Numbered from the stretch's first letter, positions 1-5,721 are shown. The stretch: 6,713 nucleotides of DNA from RGIG3009 sp045578625 (GCA_045578625.1 JAZNKN010000009.1:1-6713), one strand, 5' to 3'. Notes: generated from the letters alone by a model not told the origin. Numbers and translations: made by a program.

Positions 1-2
1 TG

Positions 3-111
3 TTGACCTGCCATCTCCATCACGTTACAAGTGTTGAACAAAGGTAAAGTCCAATCATTATTCTGCGACAGATCCCAATAATAATCATTAGGATAAGCAA
101 GAATGTCGAGG
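3..111 (-). other. AT-rich foreign-looking segment replacing the rest of dxs
   Basis: This left-edge stretch does not continue the dxs gene. By hand count, about 39% of bases 1-110 are G or C, against a clearly GC-rich remainder. One minus-strand frame stays open from the junction to the window edge, offset by one base from the dxs frame and without a convincing start codon of its own. Its translation contains LSQNNDWTLPLFNTCNVM, in which the Q-N-D and N-T-C-N-V spacing loosely recalls the catalytic-Cys region of C39-like cysteine peptidases, often found in phage or cell-wall proteins. That resemblance is a guess from about 36 residues. The segment looks like the interior of another gene joined to dxs by a chimeric assembly or by a recombination event. 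No plus-strand frame is open here. Confidence 0.35.
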
Positions 112-345
112 CTGATGACCCACGTCCCAGATGATCTGATCCTCCGGCGCGGTAAACTGACGGTGCAGTGCAACGGTCAGCTCCACCACGCCCAAATTAG
201 ACGACAAATGCCCGCCATTGGCAGACACGGTATTGACAATGGTTTGCCGCAGCTCCTCACAAAGCGGTTCGAGCTCCTCACGAGACAGCCGCTTAACATC
301 ATCCGGAGACTGAATAGTCGACAGAATCGGCATAGGCATATCCAT
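88..345 (-). CDS. dxs: 1-deoxy-D-xylulose-5-phosphate synthase, N-terminal fragment (interrupted)
   Basis: Dxs condenses pyruvate with glyceraldehyde 3-phosphate using thiamine diphosphate, the first step of the MEP isoprenoid pathway in the cytoplasm. Residues 1-78 are clearly Dxs: the SPDDVKRLSREEL start region, the GGHLSSNLGVVELT cofactor-binding motif (residues 44-57, with the conserved His at 46) and WDVGHQ (73-78). The family normally continues with a S/A-Y-x-H-K-I-L-T-G-R type sequence, but here seven unrelated residues follow before a stop at 88-90. True homology ends near base 112, so only about one eighth of the usual 620 or so residues is present. The start at 345 has AGGAGG four bases upstream; in-frame ATGs at residues 3 and 5 are alternatives. 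It lies 38 nt after ispA, the usual clostridial and Bacillus neighbour. As written it cannot make active enzyme. I suspect an assembly chimera over a real pseudogene. Confidence 0.9.
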   Translation of the reverse strand: MDMPMPILSTIQSPDDVKRLSREELEPLCEELRQTIVNTVSANGGHLSSNLGVVELTVALHRQFTAPEDQIIWDVGHQPRHSCLS

Positions 346-383
346 AGTTCCTCCTCTTTCGCAGAGTGACGCTCACCCGGGGA

Positions 384-1271
384 TCAATGAGAACGCACCA
401 ACAGCGCATCTGCCAACGCACACAGGTCGGCACGCTCTTCGGAAAACGCCGTGAGCGCTTCCTTAGCCTGCTGTGTATAGGTGGCGGCACGACGGCGTGC
501 TTCCTCCAATCCCAGCAGGGAAACGTAGGTGCTTTTTTCGTTTTCGCTGTCACTGCCGACCGGTTTGCCCAGTTCTTCGGCAGTGGCGGTCACATCCAGA
601 ATATCGTCCACGATCTGGAAGCACAGACCGAGGTAGTAGCCGTACTCCCCCGCCTGCTCGATCTGCTGCTCGCTGCCACCGCCGACGATCGCTCCCATAC
701 GGCAGGCGGCCATCAGCAGAGCGGCGGTCTTGCCCTCCTGCAGCGCTTGCAGGGTAGGCAGGTCAATGGTCTTTCCTTCGCAGGCCAGATCCAACACCTG
801 ACCGCCGATCATCCCGTGGATACCGGCGCGGTGCGCCAGATCGTAGGCCGCACGCAGTGCAGCGGTGGAATCGGAAATGGCGTTCGGTGCCAGCATCACT
901 TCAAATGCACGGTTAAGCAGTGCATCGCCCGCAAGCAGCGCCATCGTCTCGCCGTAGGCAGCGTGGACCGAGGGCTTGCCTCGGCGCAACGGGCTGTTAT
1001 CCATACAGGGCAGATCGTCGTGCACCAACGAATACGAATGGATCATTTCGATCGCCGCCGCAAACGGCAGCGCACGGTCGGTCTCGCCGCAGCACAGATG
1101 GCAAAACTCCAAGAGCAGCACCGGCCGCAGCCGCTTGCCGCCGCCCTCGCAGGCGTACGCCATCAGCGGTGCAACGCTGATCTGATCGGGGTCAGCCTTG
1201 GGAAGCGCTTGCATAAGCGCCTGCTCGGCGGCTTCCAGATGGCGCGTCAGTCGCGCAGTGTATAAGGCCAT
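384..1271 (-). CDS. ispA: Short-chain trans-prenyl diphosphate synthase (farnesyl/geranylgeranyl diphosphate synthase)
   Basis: This enzyme elongates allylic diphosphates with isopentenyl diphosphate, giving C15 or similar precursors for undecaprenyl, quinone and other isoprenoids. The 295-residue protein has the family motifs in order: GGKRLRP (44-50), the first Asp-rich motif DDLPCMDNSPLRRG (D85, D86, D91), the lysine-containing EGKTAALL (179-186), the second Asp-rich motif QIVDDILD (219-226; D222, D223, D226) and GKPVGSDSENEKSTYVSLLG near 235-254. The two extra residues inside the first Asp motif (DDxxxxD) and the Tyr five residues before it are typical of bacterial type II farnesyl diphosphate synthases such as E. 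coli and B. subtilis IspA. Exact chain length cannot be read from sequence alone. The start ATG follows the xseB stop by one base, with a GAGAGG-like ribosome site overlapping the end of xseB, so the two are probably translationally coupled. dxs follows downstream. Confidence 0.96.
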   Translation of the reverse strand: MALYTARLTRHLEAAEQALMQALPKADPDQISVAPLMAYACEGGGKRLRPVLLLEFCHLCCGETDRALPFAAAIEMIHSYSLVHDDLPCMDNSPLRRGKPSVHAAYGETMALLAGDALLNRAFEVMLAPNAISDSTAALRAAYDLAHRAGIHGMIGGQVLDLACEGKTIDLPTLQALQEGKTAALLMAACRMGAIVGGGSEQQIEQAGEYGYYLGLCFQIVDDILDVTATAEELGKPVGSDSENEKSTYVSLLGLEEARRRAATYTQQAKEALTAFSEERADLCALADALLVRSH

Positions 1272-1272
1272 A

Positions 1273-1479
1273 TCAGTCGTCCTCTCCGGCCGTAGCCAAG
1301 GTCAGCTGCACGATCTTCTGCTCCGCCGTTTTCAGCGACTCGTTGCAGAAGGCGGTCAGCTTCGCACCTTCCTCAAACAGCTTGAGTGACTCATCCAGCG
1401 TGCAGTTGCCGCTTTCCAGCAGCGTCACGATCTCTTCCAGACGGGTCATTGCCGTTTCAAAAGTCCATTCGGTAGCCAT
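1273..1479 (-). CDS. xseB: Exodeoxyribonuclease VII small subunit
   Basis: XseB is the small subunit of exonuclease VII, which cuts single-stranded DNA into oligonucleotides from both ends. Several small subunits decorate each XseA chain. The 68-residue length is typical. The family pattern is plain: FETAMTRLEEIVTLLESG (7-24), then LDESLKLFEEGAKL (28-41) and a closing helix with C45, L49 and AEQKI (52-56). It should fold as a helical hairpin. Its ATG overlaps the xseA stop by one base (TGATG), and AAGGAG lies about eight bases upstream within the end of xseA. That arrangement fits co-translation with the large subunit, as in many bacteria. Nothing is unusual in the sequence, and its short acidic tail (GEDD) is common in the family. 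Confidence 0.97.
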   Translation of the reverse strand: MATEWTFETAMTRLEEIVTLLESGNCTLDESLKLFEEGAKLTAFCNESLKTAEQKIVQLTLATAGEDD

Positions 1480-2708
1480 CAGTACGTCTCCTTTGTCGGT
1501 ATTGCCGCCGTTACGCGGCAGTGCAGCTCGCCGTCGTACAGACGGAGCTGAATATCGTCACCCGGCTGTACCTGCGCCGCAGAGCGGATCACCGCCCCCG
1601 CCTTACCGGCCAGAGCATAGCCGCGGGACAGCACGCGCAGAGGGCTCAGCGCATCCAGCTTGCCGGCGGCGGTCGCCAAACGCGTGTTGGCCTTAGAGGT
1701 CATCCACTGAACCGCACCGGAAAAGCGGCGCACTATGCGGTCCAACCGCATCGCGCGTTCCTCCACCGGATACAGCGGCGTGGACAAGCACCGTTTGGCA
1801 GACAGTTCGGTCAGGCGCTGCTGCCGCCGGGTCACGCCGGCCATAGCGGCTCTGCCGGCCGCCGTGCCGAGCAGCGCCAGATGCTGACGCAGCCGAGTCA
1901 TATCAGGAACCGCCAATTCCGCCGCGGCCGACGGCGTCGGCGCACGTAGATCGGCAACAAAATCGCAAATGGTGAAATCCGTCTCATGCCCCACGCAGGA
2001 GATGATCGGAATGGTAGCGGCGGCCACGGTACGCGCCACCCGCTCATCGTTAAACGCCCACAATTCCTCCAACGAACCGCCGCCGCGGCCGAGAAGGATG
2101 ACATCCGGTGTGCGCGGATCGTCGGCAGCCTTCATGGCTTCAAACTGCCGCAGCGCCGCACACAACTGTGCCGGTGCACCGTCGCCCTGCACCAAGGTCG
2201 GTATCAGCACCACCTCGGCCAAGGGATAACGCCGCCCCAACACGTTGAAGATATCGCGCACAGCCGCGCCGGTCTCCGAGGTGATGACACCTACCCGCCG
2301 CGGGTACGGCGGCAGCGGGCGCTTGCGGCTTTCCGCAAACAGCCCTTCCTCCTCCAGACGCTGCTTCAGTTGTTCATACGCTACCTGCAAAGCACCGGCA
2401 CCGTCAGGCTGCATATCGTCCAGATAGATCTGGAACGAGCCGTCCTTTTCATACAGTGAGACCCGCGCACGGACGATGACCTTCATTCCGTTTTCCGGAA
2501 TGAACGGCACCCGCGCCGCACTGGAACGGAACATCACCGCCCGCACCAAGGCGTTTTCGTCCTTGAGCGACAGGTACCAGTGCCCGGATTTATAGTGATT
2601 GACAAAATTGCTGATCTCGCCGCTGAGCATCACGCAGGCCAGGTTGGCATCGCCCTCCAGCACCGACTTGACGTAGCGGTTGAGTTGGCTGACGGTAATG
2701 ACGGTCAT
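1479..2708 (-). CDS. xseA: Exodeoxyribonuclease VII large subunit
   Basis: XseA is the catalytic subunit of exonuclease VII, a processive single-strand DNA nuclease involved in repair and in removing excised single strands. At 409 residues it is a normal length. Residues about 1-100 form the N-terminal OB-fold DNA-binding domain (VSQLNRYVKSVLE, GEISNF, SGHWYLSLKD). The catalytic domain includes RVGVITSETGAAVRDI (138-153), the glycine-rich GRGGGSLEELWAFND (207-221) and GHETDFTICDFVADLRAPTPSA (from 240), which holds the conserved H241 and D244. A long helical region (about 270-350) leads to LSPLRVLSRGYAL (354-366), a C-terminal signature. The ATG overlaps the stop of the upstream gene as ATGA, and GGGAGG lies nine bases upstream. 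xseB follows with a one-base overlap, so both subunits come from one message. Confidence 0.98.
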   Translation of the reverse strand: MTVITVSQLNRYVKSVLEGDANLACVMLSGEISNFVNHYKSGHWYLSLKDENALVRAVMFRSSAARVPFIPENGMKVIVRARVSLYEKDGSFQIYLDDMQPDGAGALQVAYEQLKQRLEEEGLFAESRKRPLPPYPRRVGVITSETGAAVRDIFNVLGRRYPLAEVVLIPTLVQGDGAPAQLCAALRQFEAMKAADDPRTPDVILLGRGGGSLEELWAFNDERVARTVAAATIPIISCVGHETDFTICDFVADLRAPTPSAAAELAVPDMTRLRQHLALLGTAAGRAAMAGVTRRQQRLTELSAKRCLSTPLYPVEERAMRLDRIVRRFSGAVQWMTSKANTRLATAAGKLDALSPLRVLSRGYALAGKAGAVIRSAAQVQPGDDIQLRLYDGELHCRVTAAIPTKETY

Positions 2709-3652
2709 AACAGCGTCCCTCCCGCTTTCAGGCAGGTCAGCACGGCGATCCCCGCCGCGTTGTCCGCCGAATACGCCGGCGGCGCGAACCGACCGCCGAA
2801 TCGCTGCGACAGCACCTCACGCAGATACGCATTAGACATGACGCCGCCGGCATAGACCACCGGCAGATCGCCGTATTGCTGCAGCAATCGTTCGGTCATC
2901 GTCTCCACTGCCCCGCACACACTGAGCAGGCAGAAACGCGCCACCTCCTGCGGTGTTGCACCGCGTGTGAGCAGGTTGCGACACTGGTTTTCCACGCCGG
3001 AGAGATGACAGCTTGTCCCCTCCATCGTGGGGCGGGGGCGCTTGCCCTCCACCGGGTATGCCAGCCGCTCTAAGGCCGGTCCGGCAGGGAATTTCAGCCC
3101 CAGCATACCGCCAACGCGGTCAATGAGCTGTCCCGCCTTAAGATCCAGTGAGCCGGCGACACGCTCACAACGGATCACGGTCTCGTCATCCGGCTGTACA
3201 AGCAGCGCGTCCGTCGTGCCGCCCGATACGTGAAACGCCAAAAACGGGCGTTCCCGCAGTGCCAACGCCTCGGCACCGTACAGCGCGGCCATCACGTGGC
3301 CCTGCTGATGAGAAAACCGGTATACCGGCACGCCGAGAAGCGCTGCGATCTGCCGCGCCGCGCCCTCTCCCGACAGGAAGCAGGGCATATACGATCCGGG
3401 GGCTTGCGCGGGGCGATCCGAAGCACCGACCGCCGCCACCGAGGACAGCGTGCCGGTCTCCTGTGCTAAACGCTCAAACAGCTCGGGAAGCTGCCGTACG
3501 TGGTGAAACACCGCGTCACTCTGGCGCAGACCAAGCTCGCCCTCCTTGACCGGCAAAAGTTGTTTTACTTGCCAAAGCGCCCCCGTCTCGGCTTCAAAAG
3601 CCGCGACGGAGGTCGTGTAATTGCTGGTATCCAGCCCTAAATATCTTGTCAT
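2705..3652 (-). CDS. Kae1/TsaD-like ASKHA-fold protein (M22 'glycoprotease' family paralogue)
   Basis: This 315-residue protein belongs to the Kae1/TsaD/YgjD superfamily, formerly called O-sialoglycoprotein endopeptidase. Visible motifs are LGLDTSNYTTSVA near the N-terminus (phosphate-binding loop 1), the HxxxH pair H115/H119 that corresponds to the metal-binding histidines of TsaD, HVSGGTTDALL (141-151), GLKFPAGPALERLA (185-198), AGGVMSNAYLR (268-278) and YSADNAAGIA (294-303). True TsaD, which makes threonylcarbamoyladenosine in tRNA, usually reads SGGHT at the second loop; here His is replaced by Thr. The protein therefore looks like a divergent paralogue, and its substrate is unknown to me. 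The open frame continues upstream to 3862 through nusB, but homology starts at the ATG at 3652, which follows the nusB stop by one base and has GAGG six bases upstream. It occupies the place of folD in the B. subtilis order and overlaps xseA by four bases. Confidence 0.85.
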   Translation of the reverse strand: MTRYLGLDTSNYTTSVAAFEAETGALWQVKQLLPVKEGELGLRQSDAVFHHVRQLPELFERLAQETGTLSSVAAVGASDRPAQAPGSYMPCFLSGEGAARQIAALLGVPVYRFSHQQGHVMAALYGAEALALRERPFLAFHVSGGTTDALLVQPDDETVIRCERVAGSLDLKAGQLIDRVGGMLGLKFPAGPALERLAYPVEGKRPRPTMEGTSCHLSGVENQCRNLLTRGATPQEVARFCLLSVCGAVETMTERLLQQYGDLPVVYAGGVMSNAYLREVLSQRFGGRFAPPAYSADNAAGIAVLTCLKAGGTLL

Positions 3653-3653
3653 A

Positions 3654-4052
3654 TTATGCCTCGTCGCGCCGCGCGATACCGCCCAGCACTCCGTTAATGA
3701 ACGTGGCATCCGTGTCGCCGCCGTAGCGCTTTGCCAGCTCGACGGCTTCATTGATGGAAACGCTGACCGGGATATCCTCCGCCCACCGCATCTCATAGAT
3801 CGCCAGACGCAGGATCGCCAACGTGACGCGAGACAGACGGTCGCGACTCCAATTGTGGGCAAATTCAGAGATCAGCCCGTCGATCTCCTCGACGTGTGCC
3901 ACCGCACCTTCCGCCAAGGAGATCGCAAACGCATCTCCGGTAATATCGCGCGCTTCCCCTGCATTTTCCAAGATCTCCGCGATCGTCTCGCCGGAGAAGC
4001 TCCGTTCAAACAGCAGGATAAACGCCAGCTCTCTCGCTTCCCGTCGGGTCAT
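3654..4052 (-). CDS. nusB: Transcription antitermination factor NusB
   Basis: NusB binds boxA RNA together with ribosomal protein S10 (NusE) and supports antitermination on rRNA operons. From the ATG at 4052 the protein has 132 residues, normal for the all-helical family. It shows the N-terminal RREARELAFILLFE (3-16), RDRLSRVTLAILRLAIYEM (70-88), the SVSINEAVELAKRYG helix (97-111) and the C-terminal FINGVLGGIA (118-127). An in-frame TTG two codons upstream (4058) is also possible. AAAGG lies five bases before that TTG and eleven before the ATG, so the start is ambiguous by two residues. The usual family beginning is M-S/T-R-R-E-A-R, which supports the ATG. The gene lies 78 nt after the Asp23-family gene, with a hairpin between them, and one base before the Kae1/TsaD-like gene. 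Confidence 0.95.
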   Translation of the reverse strand: MTRREARELAFILLFERSFSGETIAEILENAGEARDITGDAFAISLAEGAVAHVEEIDGLISEFAHNWSRDRLSRVTLAILRLAIYEMRWAEDIPVSVSINEAVELAKRYGGDTDATFINGVLGGIARRDEA

Positions 4053-4085
4053 GCACAACCATGCCTTTCTGTTTTCAAATTCCCA

Positions 4086-4120
4086 AAGCAGCCTTCCGCA
4101 CCGCAGTGCGGAAGGCGCTT
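4086..4120 (-). terminator. Strong hairpin between the Asp23-family gene and nusB (possible attenuator)
   Basis: A perfect 11-bp inverted repeat (4091-4101 with 4106-4116, arm GCCTTCCGCAC) encloses a four-base loop. A further four pairs (4086-4089 with 4117-4120) can form after a single bulged base. In the direction of transcription (minus strand) only a short T run follows (GCTTTGGG), so full intrinsic termination is doubtful. On the plus strand the following bases are more T-rich, but no plus-strand gene ends here. It may act as a partial terminator, an mRNA processing or stability element, or a weak bidirectional terminator that lowers nusB expression relative to the Asp23 gene. The structure is seen directly; the function is inferred. 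Confidence 0.55.
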
Positions 4121-4130
4121 GTCTTTTGCT

Positions 4131-4499
4131 TTATTCCTCGTCGGCGGCCTTCTCTTCCAGCTCCATGCCTTCGATATGCACGTTGACCTTGGTGACCGGC
4201 TTACCGGTCATCGCCTGCACCGCGCTCTTGACCTGACGCTGCACCTGACCGGCGACCTCCGGAATACGGTAGCCCGCTTTCAGATTGACATATACGTCCA
4301 CGATCGTCTCGTTTTCGTTGTTGACGACGGTAACCGATTTGGTTCCCGAGGAACTGACCAGACCGCGGATGTCCGTCACACGCGTCGCCATGCTTGCTAC
4401 GCCCGGAACCTCCACCGCCGCCGTCGCAGCGATCGTCGCAATGACGTCCTCGGAGATGATGCAGCGACCCTCCGGCGATTGATAATCCTTCACATCCAT
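4131..4499 (-). CDS. Asp23/Gls24 family envelope stress-response protein (YqhY-like)
   Basis: This 122-residue protein belongs to the alkaline shock protein 23 (DUF322) family. It shows the family's opening ISEDVIATIAATAAVEVPGV (15-34), a central strand-rich section VTVVNNENETIVDVYVNLKAGYRIPEVA (56-83) and the helix plus strand VQRQVKSAVQAMTGKPVTKVNVHIEGM (86-112), ending in an acidic tail. There is no signal peptide or membrane segment, so it is cytoplasmic. Family members are linked to envelope stress or, in B. subtilis YqhY, to fatty-acid synthesis control next to accBC. No acc genes are present here, so that link is not supported by context. The ATG at 4499 has GGGAGG about eight bases upstream. 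A separate promoter lies just before it (4541-4570). nusB follows, which is the common Firmicute order. Confidence 0.93.
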   Translation of the reverse strand: MDVKDYQSPEGRCIISEDVIATIAATAAVEVPGVASMATRVTDIRGLVSSSGTKSVTVVNNENETIVDVYVNLKAGYRIPEVAGQVQRQVKSAVQAMTGKPVTKVNVHIEGMELEEKAADEE

Positions 4500-4517
4500 G
4501 CTGATGTCCTCCCTTTC

Positions 4518-4557
4518 ACTTTGTGAGTCTATGTGAGTCTATTATATACCACAAAGT
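4518..4557. repeat. 8-bp inverted repeat flanking the -10 box
   Basis: ACTTTGTG at 4518-4525 and CACAAAGT at 4550-4557 are perfect reverse complements, separated by 24 bp, with centres about 32 bp (three helical turns) apart. The -10 box of the proposed Asp23 promoter (4541-4546) lies between them. Such spacing could suit a repressor dimer or a pair of looping contacts; alternatively the arms could pair in the 5' part of the transcript only if transcription started further upstream. The repeat is seen directly, and a regulatory role is only inferred. Confidence 0.45.
4522..4541 (-). repeat. Perfect tandem 10-bp direct repeat in the Asp23 gene leader
   Basis: On the minus strand the decamer TAGACTCACA occurs twice back to back, starting at the last base of the -10 box and covering the likely transcription start region. 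Ten bases is close to one helical turn, so two protein subunits could bind on the same face. It may equally be a recent slippage duplication. The repeat is certain; any role is inferred. Confidence 0.6.
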
Positions 4558-4570
4558 ACCGTCGGGGCAA
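4541..4570 (-). promoter_or_regulatory. Vegetative sigma-A type promoter for the Asp23-nusB-xse-isp cluster
   Basis: Reading the minus strand, TTGCCC (4565-4570) is followed after 18 bp by a perfect TATAAT (4541-4546). The -35 box matches the first three and one further base of TTGACA. The start of transcription would fall about 4530-4535, some 35 bases before the ATG of the Asp23-family gene. The site lies only 11 bases after the spoIIIAH stop, in the single AT-rich gap between the sporulation genes and the housekeeping genes. This suggests that the housekeeping cluster is transcribed in growing cells independently of the mother-cell spoIIIA promoter, which lies outside the window. I see no intrinsic terminator after spoIIIAH, so read-through in sporulation is possible. 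Confidence 0.65.
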
Positions 4571-4580
4571 CTGTTTTTTG

Positions 4581-5135
4581 TCATTTTACCGTAACAATAT
4601 TGATATTTTGTGTCAAAATCCCCGATTGAGCGGTCACTGTCTGCGAAATTTTCGCCGTATCCTGCACCGTCAGCGACTCGGCGCTGACCACGATGCTGCA
4701 GCTATCGCCCTCGATGTACACGACACAATCCGCAAAACCTTTGGCTTTGATAAGACTTTCGATCTTGCTCTCCTGCTCGATCGCCTTGGTGATCGCCAAG
4801 GCCTGCTGCGCCGCCGCGGCCTTCTGCTCCTCCGTCGCTTTGACGTCGCCGAGCAGCTCCTTGACCGTCTCGGTCATCTCCTCGCGGGCGCTCTGACGGC
4901 TGGCGCGAGCCTGATCGAAATACGCCGACCCGCTCTGTGCATCACCGGTGTCCGGTGTGGCGTTGACGTTCAGGGCATCTCCCAGCGTCTTATCGTCGTT
5001 CTGCTGTTGCTGCGTGCCGGTGTCCAGTAAACCGGACGGTGACTGGGCAAAATAATAATTGAGATATACCGCCATGCCCAACGCCACGACCAAGGTGCCG
5101 AGCAGCAGCTGCTTTTTACCGAAGAATTTTTTCAT
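4581..5135 (-). CDS. spoIIIAH: Stage III sporulation protein AH
   Basis: SpoIIIAH is a mother-cell membrane protein whose extracellular domain binds forespore SpoIIQ across the intermembrane space, forming the channel that keeps the engulfed forespore active. From the ATG at 5135 it has 184 residues: a basic start, one membrane helix (about 9-28, LLLGTLVVALGMAVYLNYYF), a polar low-complexity linker (about 31-70, rich in Q, D, T and G) and a C-terminal YscJ/FliF-like ring-building domain (about 72-184). The latter opens with YFDQARASRQSAREEM, typical of the family, and ends with the conserved strand-helix-strand. An ATG two codons upstream (5141) is also in frame, but GGGAG lies only two bases before it and eight before 5135, so the shorter start is preferred. 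It follows spoIIIAG by 13 nt and is the last gene of the spoIIIA operon. Confidence 0.95.
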   Translation of the reverse strand: MKKFFGKKQLLLGTLVVALGMAVYLNYYFAQSPSGLLDTGTQQQQNDDKTLGDALNVNATPDTGDAQSGSAYFDQARASRQSAREEMTETVKELLGDVKATEEQKAAAAQQALAITKAIEQESKIESLIKAKGFADCVVYIEGDSCSIVVSAESLTVQDTAKISQTVTAQSGILTQNINIVTVK

Positions 5136-5148
5136 AGTCATCTCTCCC

Positions 5149-5706
5149 TTACGATAATTTCGTTACGCACACCCGTTTTTCGGACAAATCCATGGCTACC
5201 GTCACCGCTTCGATGATCCGTTGCCGTACCTCCTCGCGGTCTCCGCCCTCGCACACGATCACAACGCCGCGGATCGTCGGTTGGAGCTCGGTCACCAGCA
5301 GGCCGTTACGGCCGTCTCCGGTATCCACAACGATCACCGTGCTTTCACTGTCGTCACGCTGCGTCAGGCGTGAAGCGCTGTCGTCGGTATCCTCCTGACG
5401 GTCGGAATTGCTGCGCTTCTCGGTGGCATACACGTATTCCACACCGTTTTCCAGTGTGACCAACACCTCACATTCGCCCGCGCCCGCAATGCTGCTGACG
5501 ATCTCCTTCAGGCGCTCCTCCGCTTGCTGTGCAAACGCCTCGGCTGTCAGCGCGTCAGCGGTGCTTTCCGCACGTTCCGGCAGCAGCTCCGATAACGCGA
5601 GCAACGCCACTCCCAAAAGCCCGGCAATGACCAACAGCTTGCGAGCACCGCCGCTGTGCAGCCATTTCTTCGCTTTGCTTGCCAAGCGGCCCTCTTGTTG
5701 CTCCAT
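5149..5706 (-). CDS. spoIIIAG: Stage III sporulation protein AG
   Basis: SpoIIIAG forms a large oligomeric ring in the intermembrane space between mother cell and forespore, part of the SpoIIIA-SpoIIQ complex that resembles type III secretion and flagellar basal-body rings. The 185-residue protein has a basic cytoplasmic start, one membrane helix (about 22-42) and an extracellular ring-building domain. The first part of that domain is AEERLKEIVSSIAGAGECEVLVTLENG (62-88). A polar, acidic insertion with many D, S and R residues (about 97-123) interrupts it. It resumes with STVIVV, then LQPTIRGVVIVCEGGDREEVRQRIIEAVTVAM (141-172) and RVCVTKL. The IRGVVIV.EGG signature is diagnostic. The ATG at 5706 has GGAAGG seven bases upstream. 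It follows spoIIIAF by 15 nt. Expression is presumably from the sigma-E promoter upstream of the operon, outside the window. Confidence 0.95.
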   Translation of the reverse strand: MEQQEGRLASKAKKWLHSGGARKLLVIAGLLGVALLALSELLPERAESTADALTAEAFAQQAEERLKEIVSSIAGAGECEVLVTLENGVEYVYATEKRSNSDRQEDTDDSASRLTQRDDSESTVIVVDTGDGRNGLLVTELQPTIRGVVIVCEGGDREEVRQRIIEAVTVAMDLSEKRVCVTKLS

Positions 5707-5721
5707 GACATTTCCTTCCTT

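Noticed and set aside
1..345. Programmed frameshift restoring dxs
   Set aside because: No frame to the left of base 112 resumes Dxs similarity and the composition changes, so a frameshift does not explain the break.
299..553. 84-residue minus-strand open frame overlapping the end of ispA and start of dxs
   Set aside because: It is out of frame with both recognised genes and has no family-like pattern.
366..1265. 299-residue plus-strand open frame opposite ispA
   Set aside because: It is a shadow of the GC-rich ispA coding strand. Its translation is rich in H, R, Q and G, has no recognisable domain, and ispA has complete family motifs.
3653..3862. N-terminal extension of the Kae1/TsaD-like protein to 385 residues
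   Set aside because: The extra 70 residues are read through nusB in another frame and resemble no family. The ATG at 3652 begins exactly where the conserved LGLDTS motif requires and has a ribosome site.
4193..4210. Palindrome TGACCGG-CTTA-CCGGTCA inside the Asp23-family gene
   Set aside because: A 7-bp stem is seen, but it encodes the conserved M-T-G-K-P-V-T stretch and is probably a by-product of codon choice.
3621..4526. 301-residue plus-strand open frame spanning nusB and the Asp23-family gene
   Set aside because: It runs antisense through two well-supported genes, the hairpin and the start of the Asp23 leader. The composition is H/R/D-rich without domain-like pattern, so it is a chance open frame.
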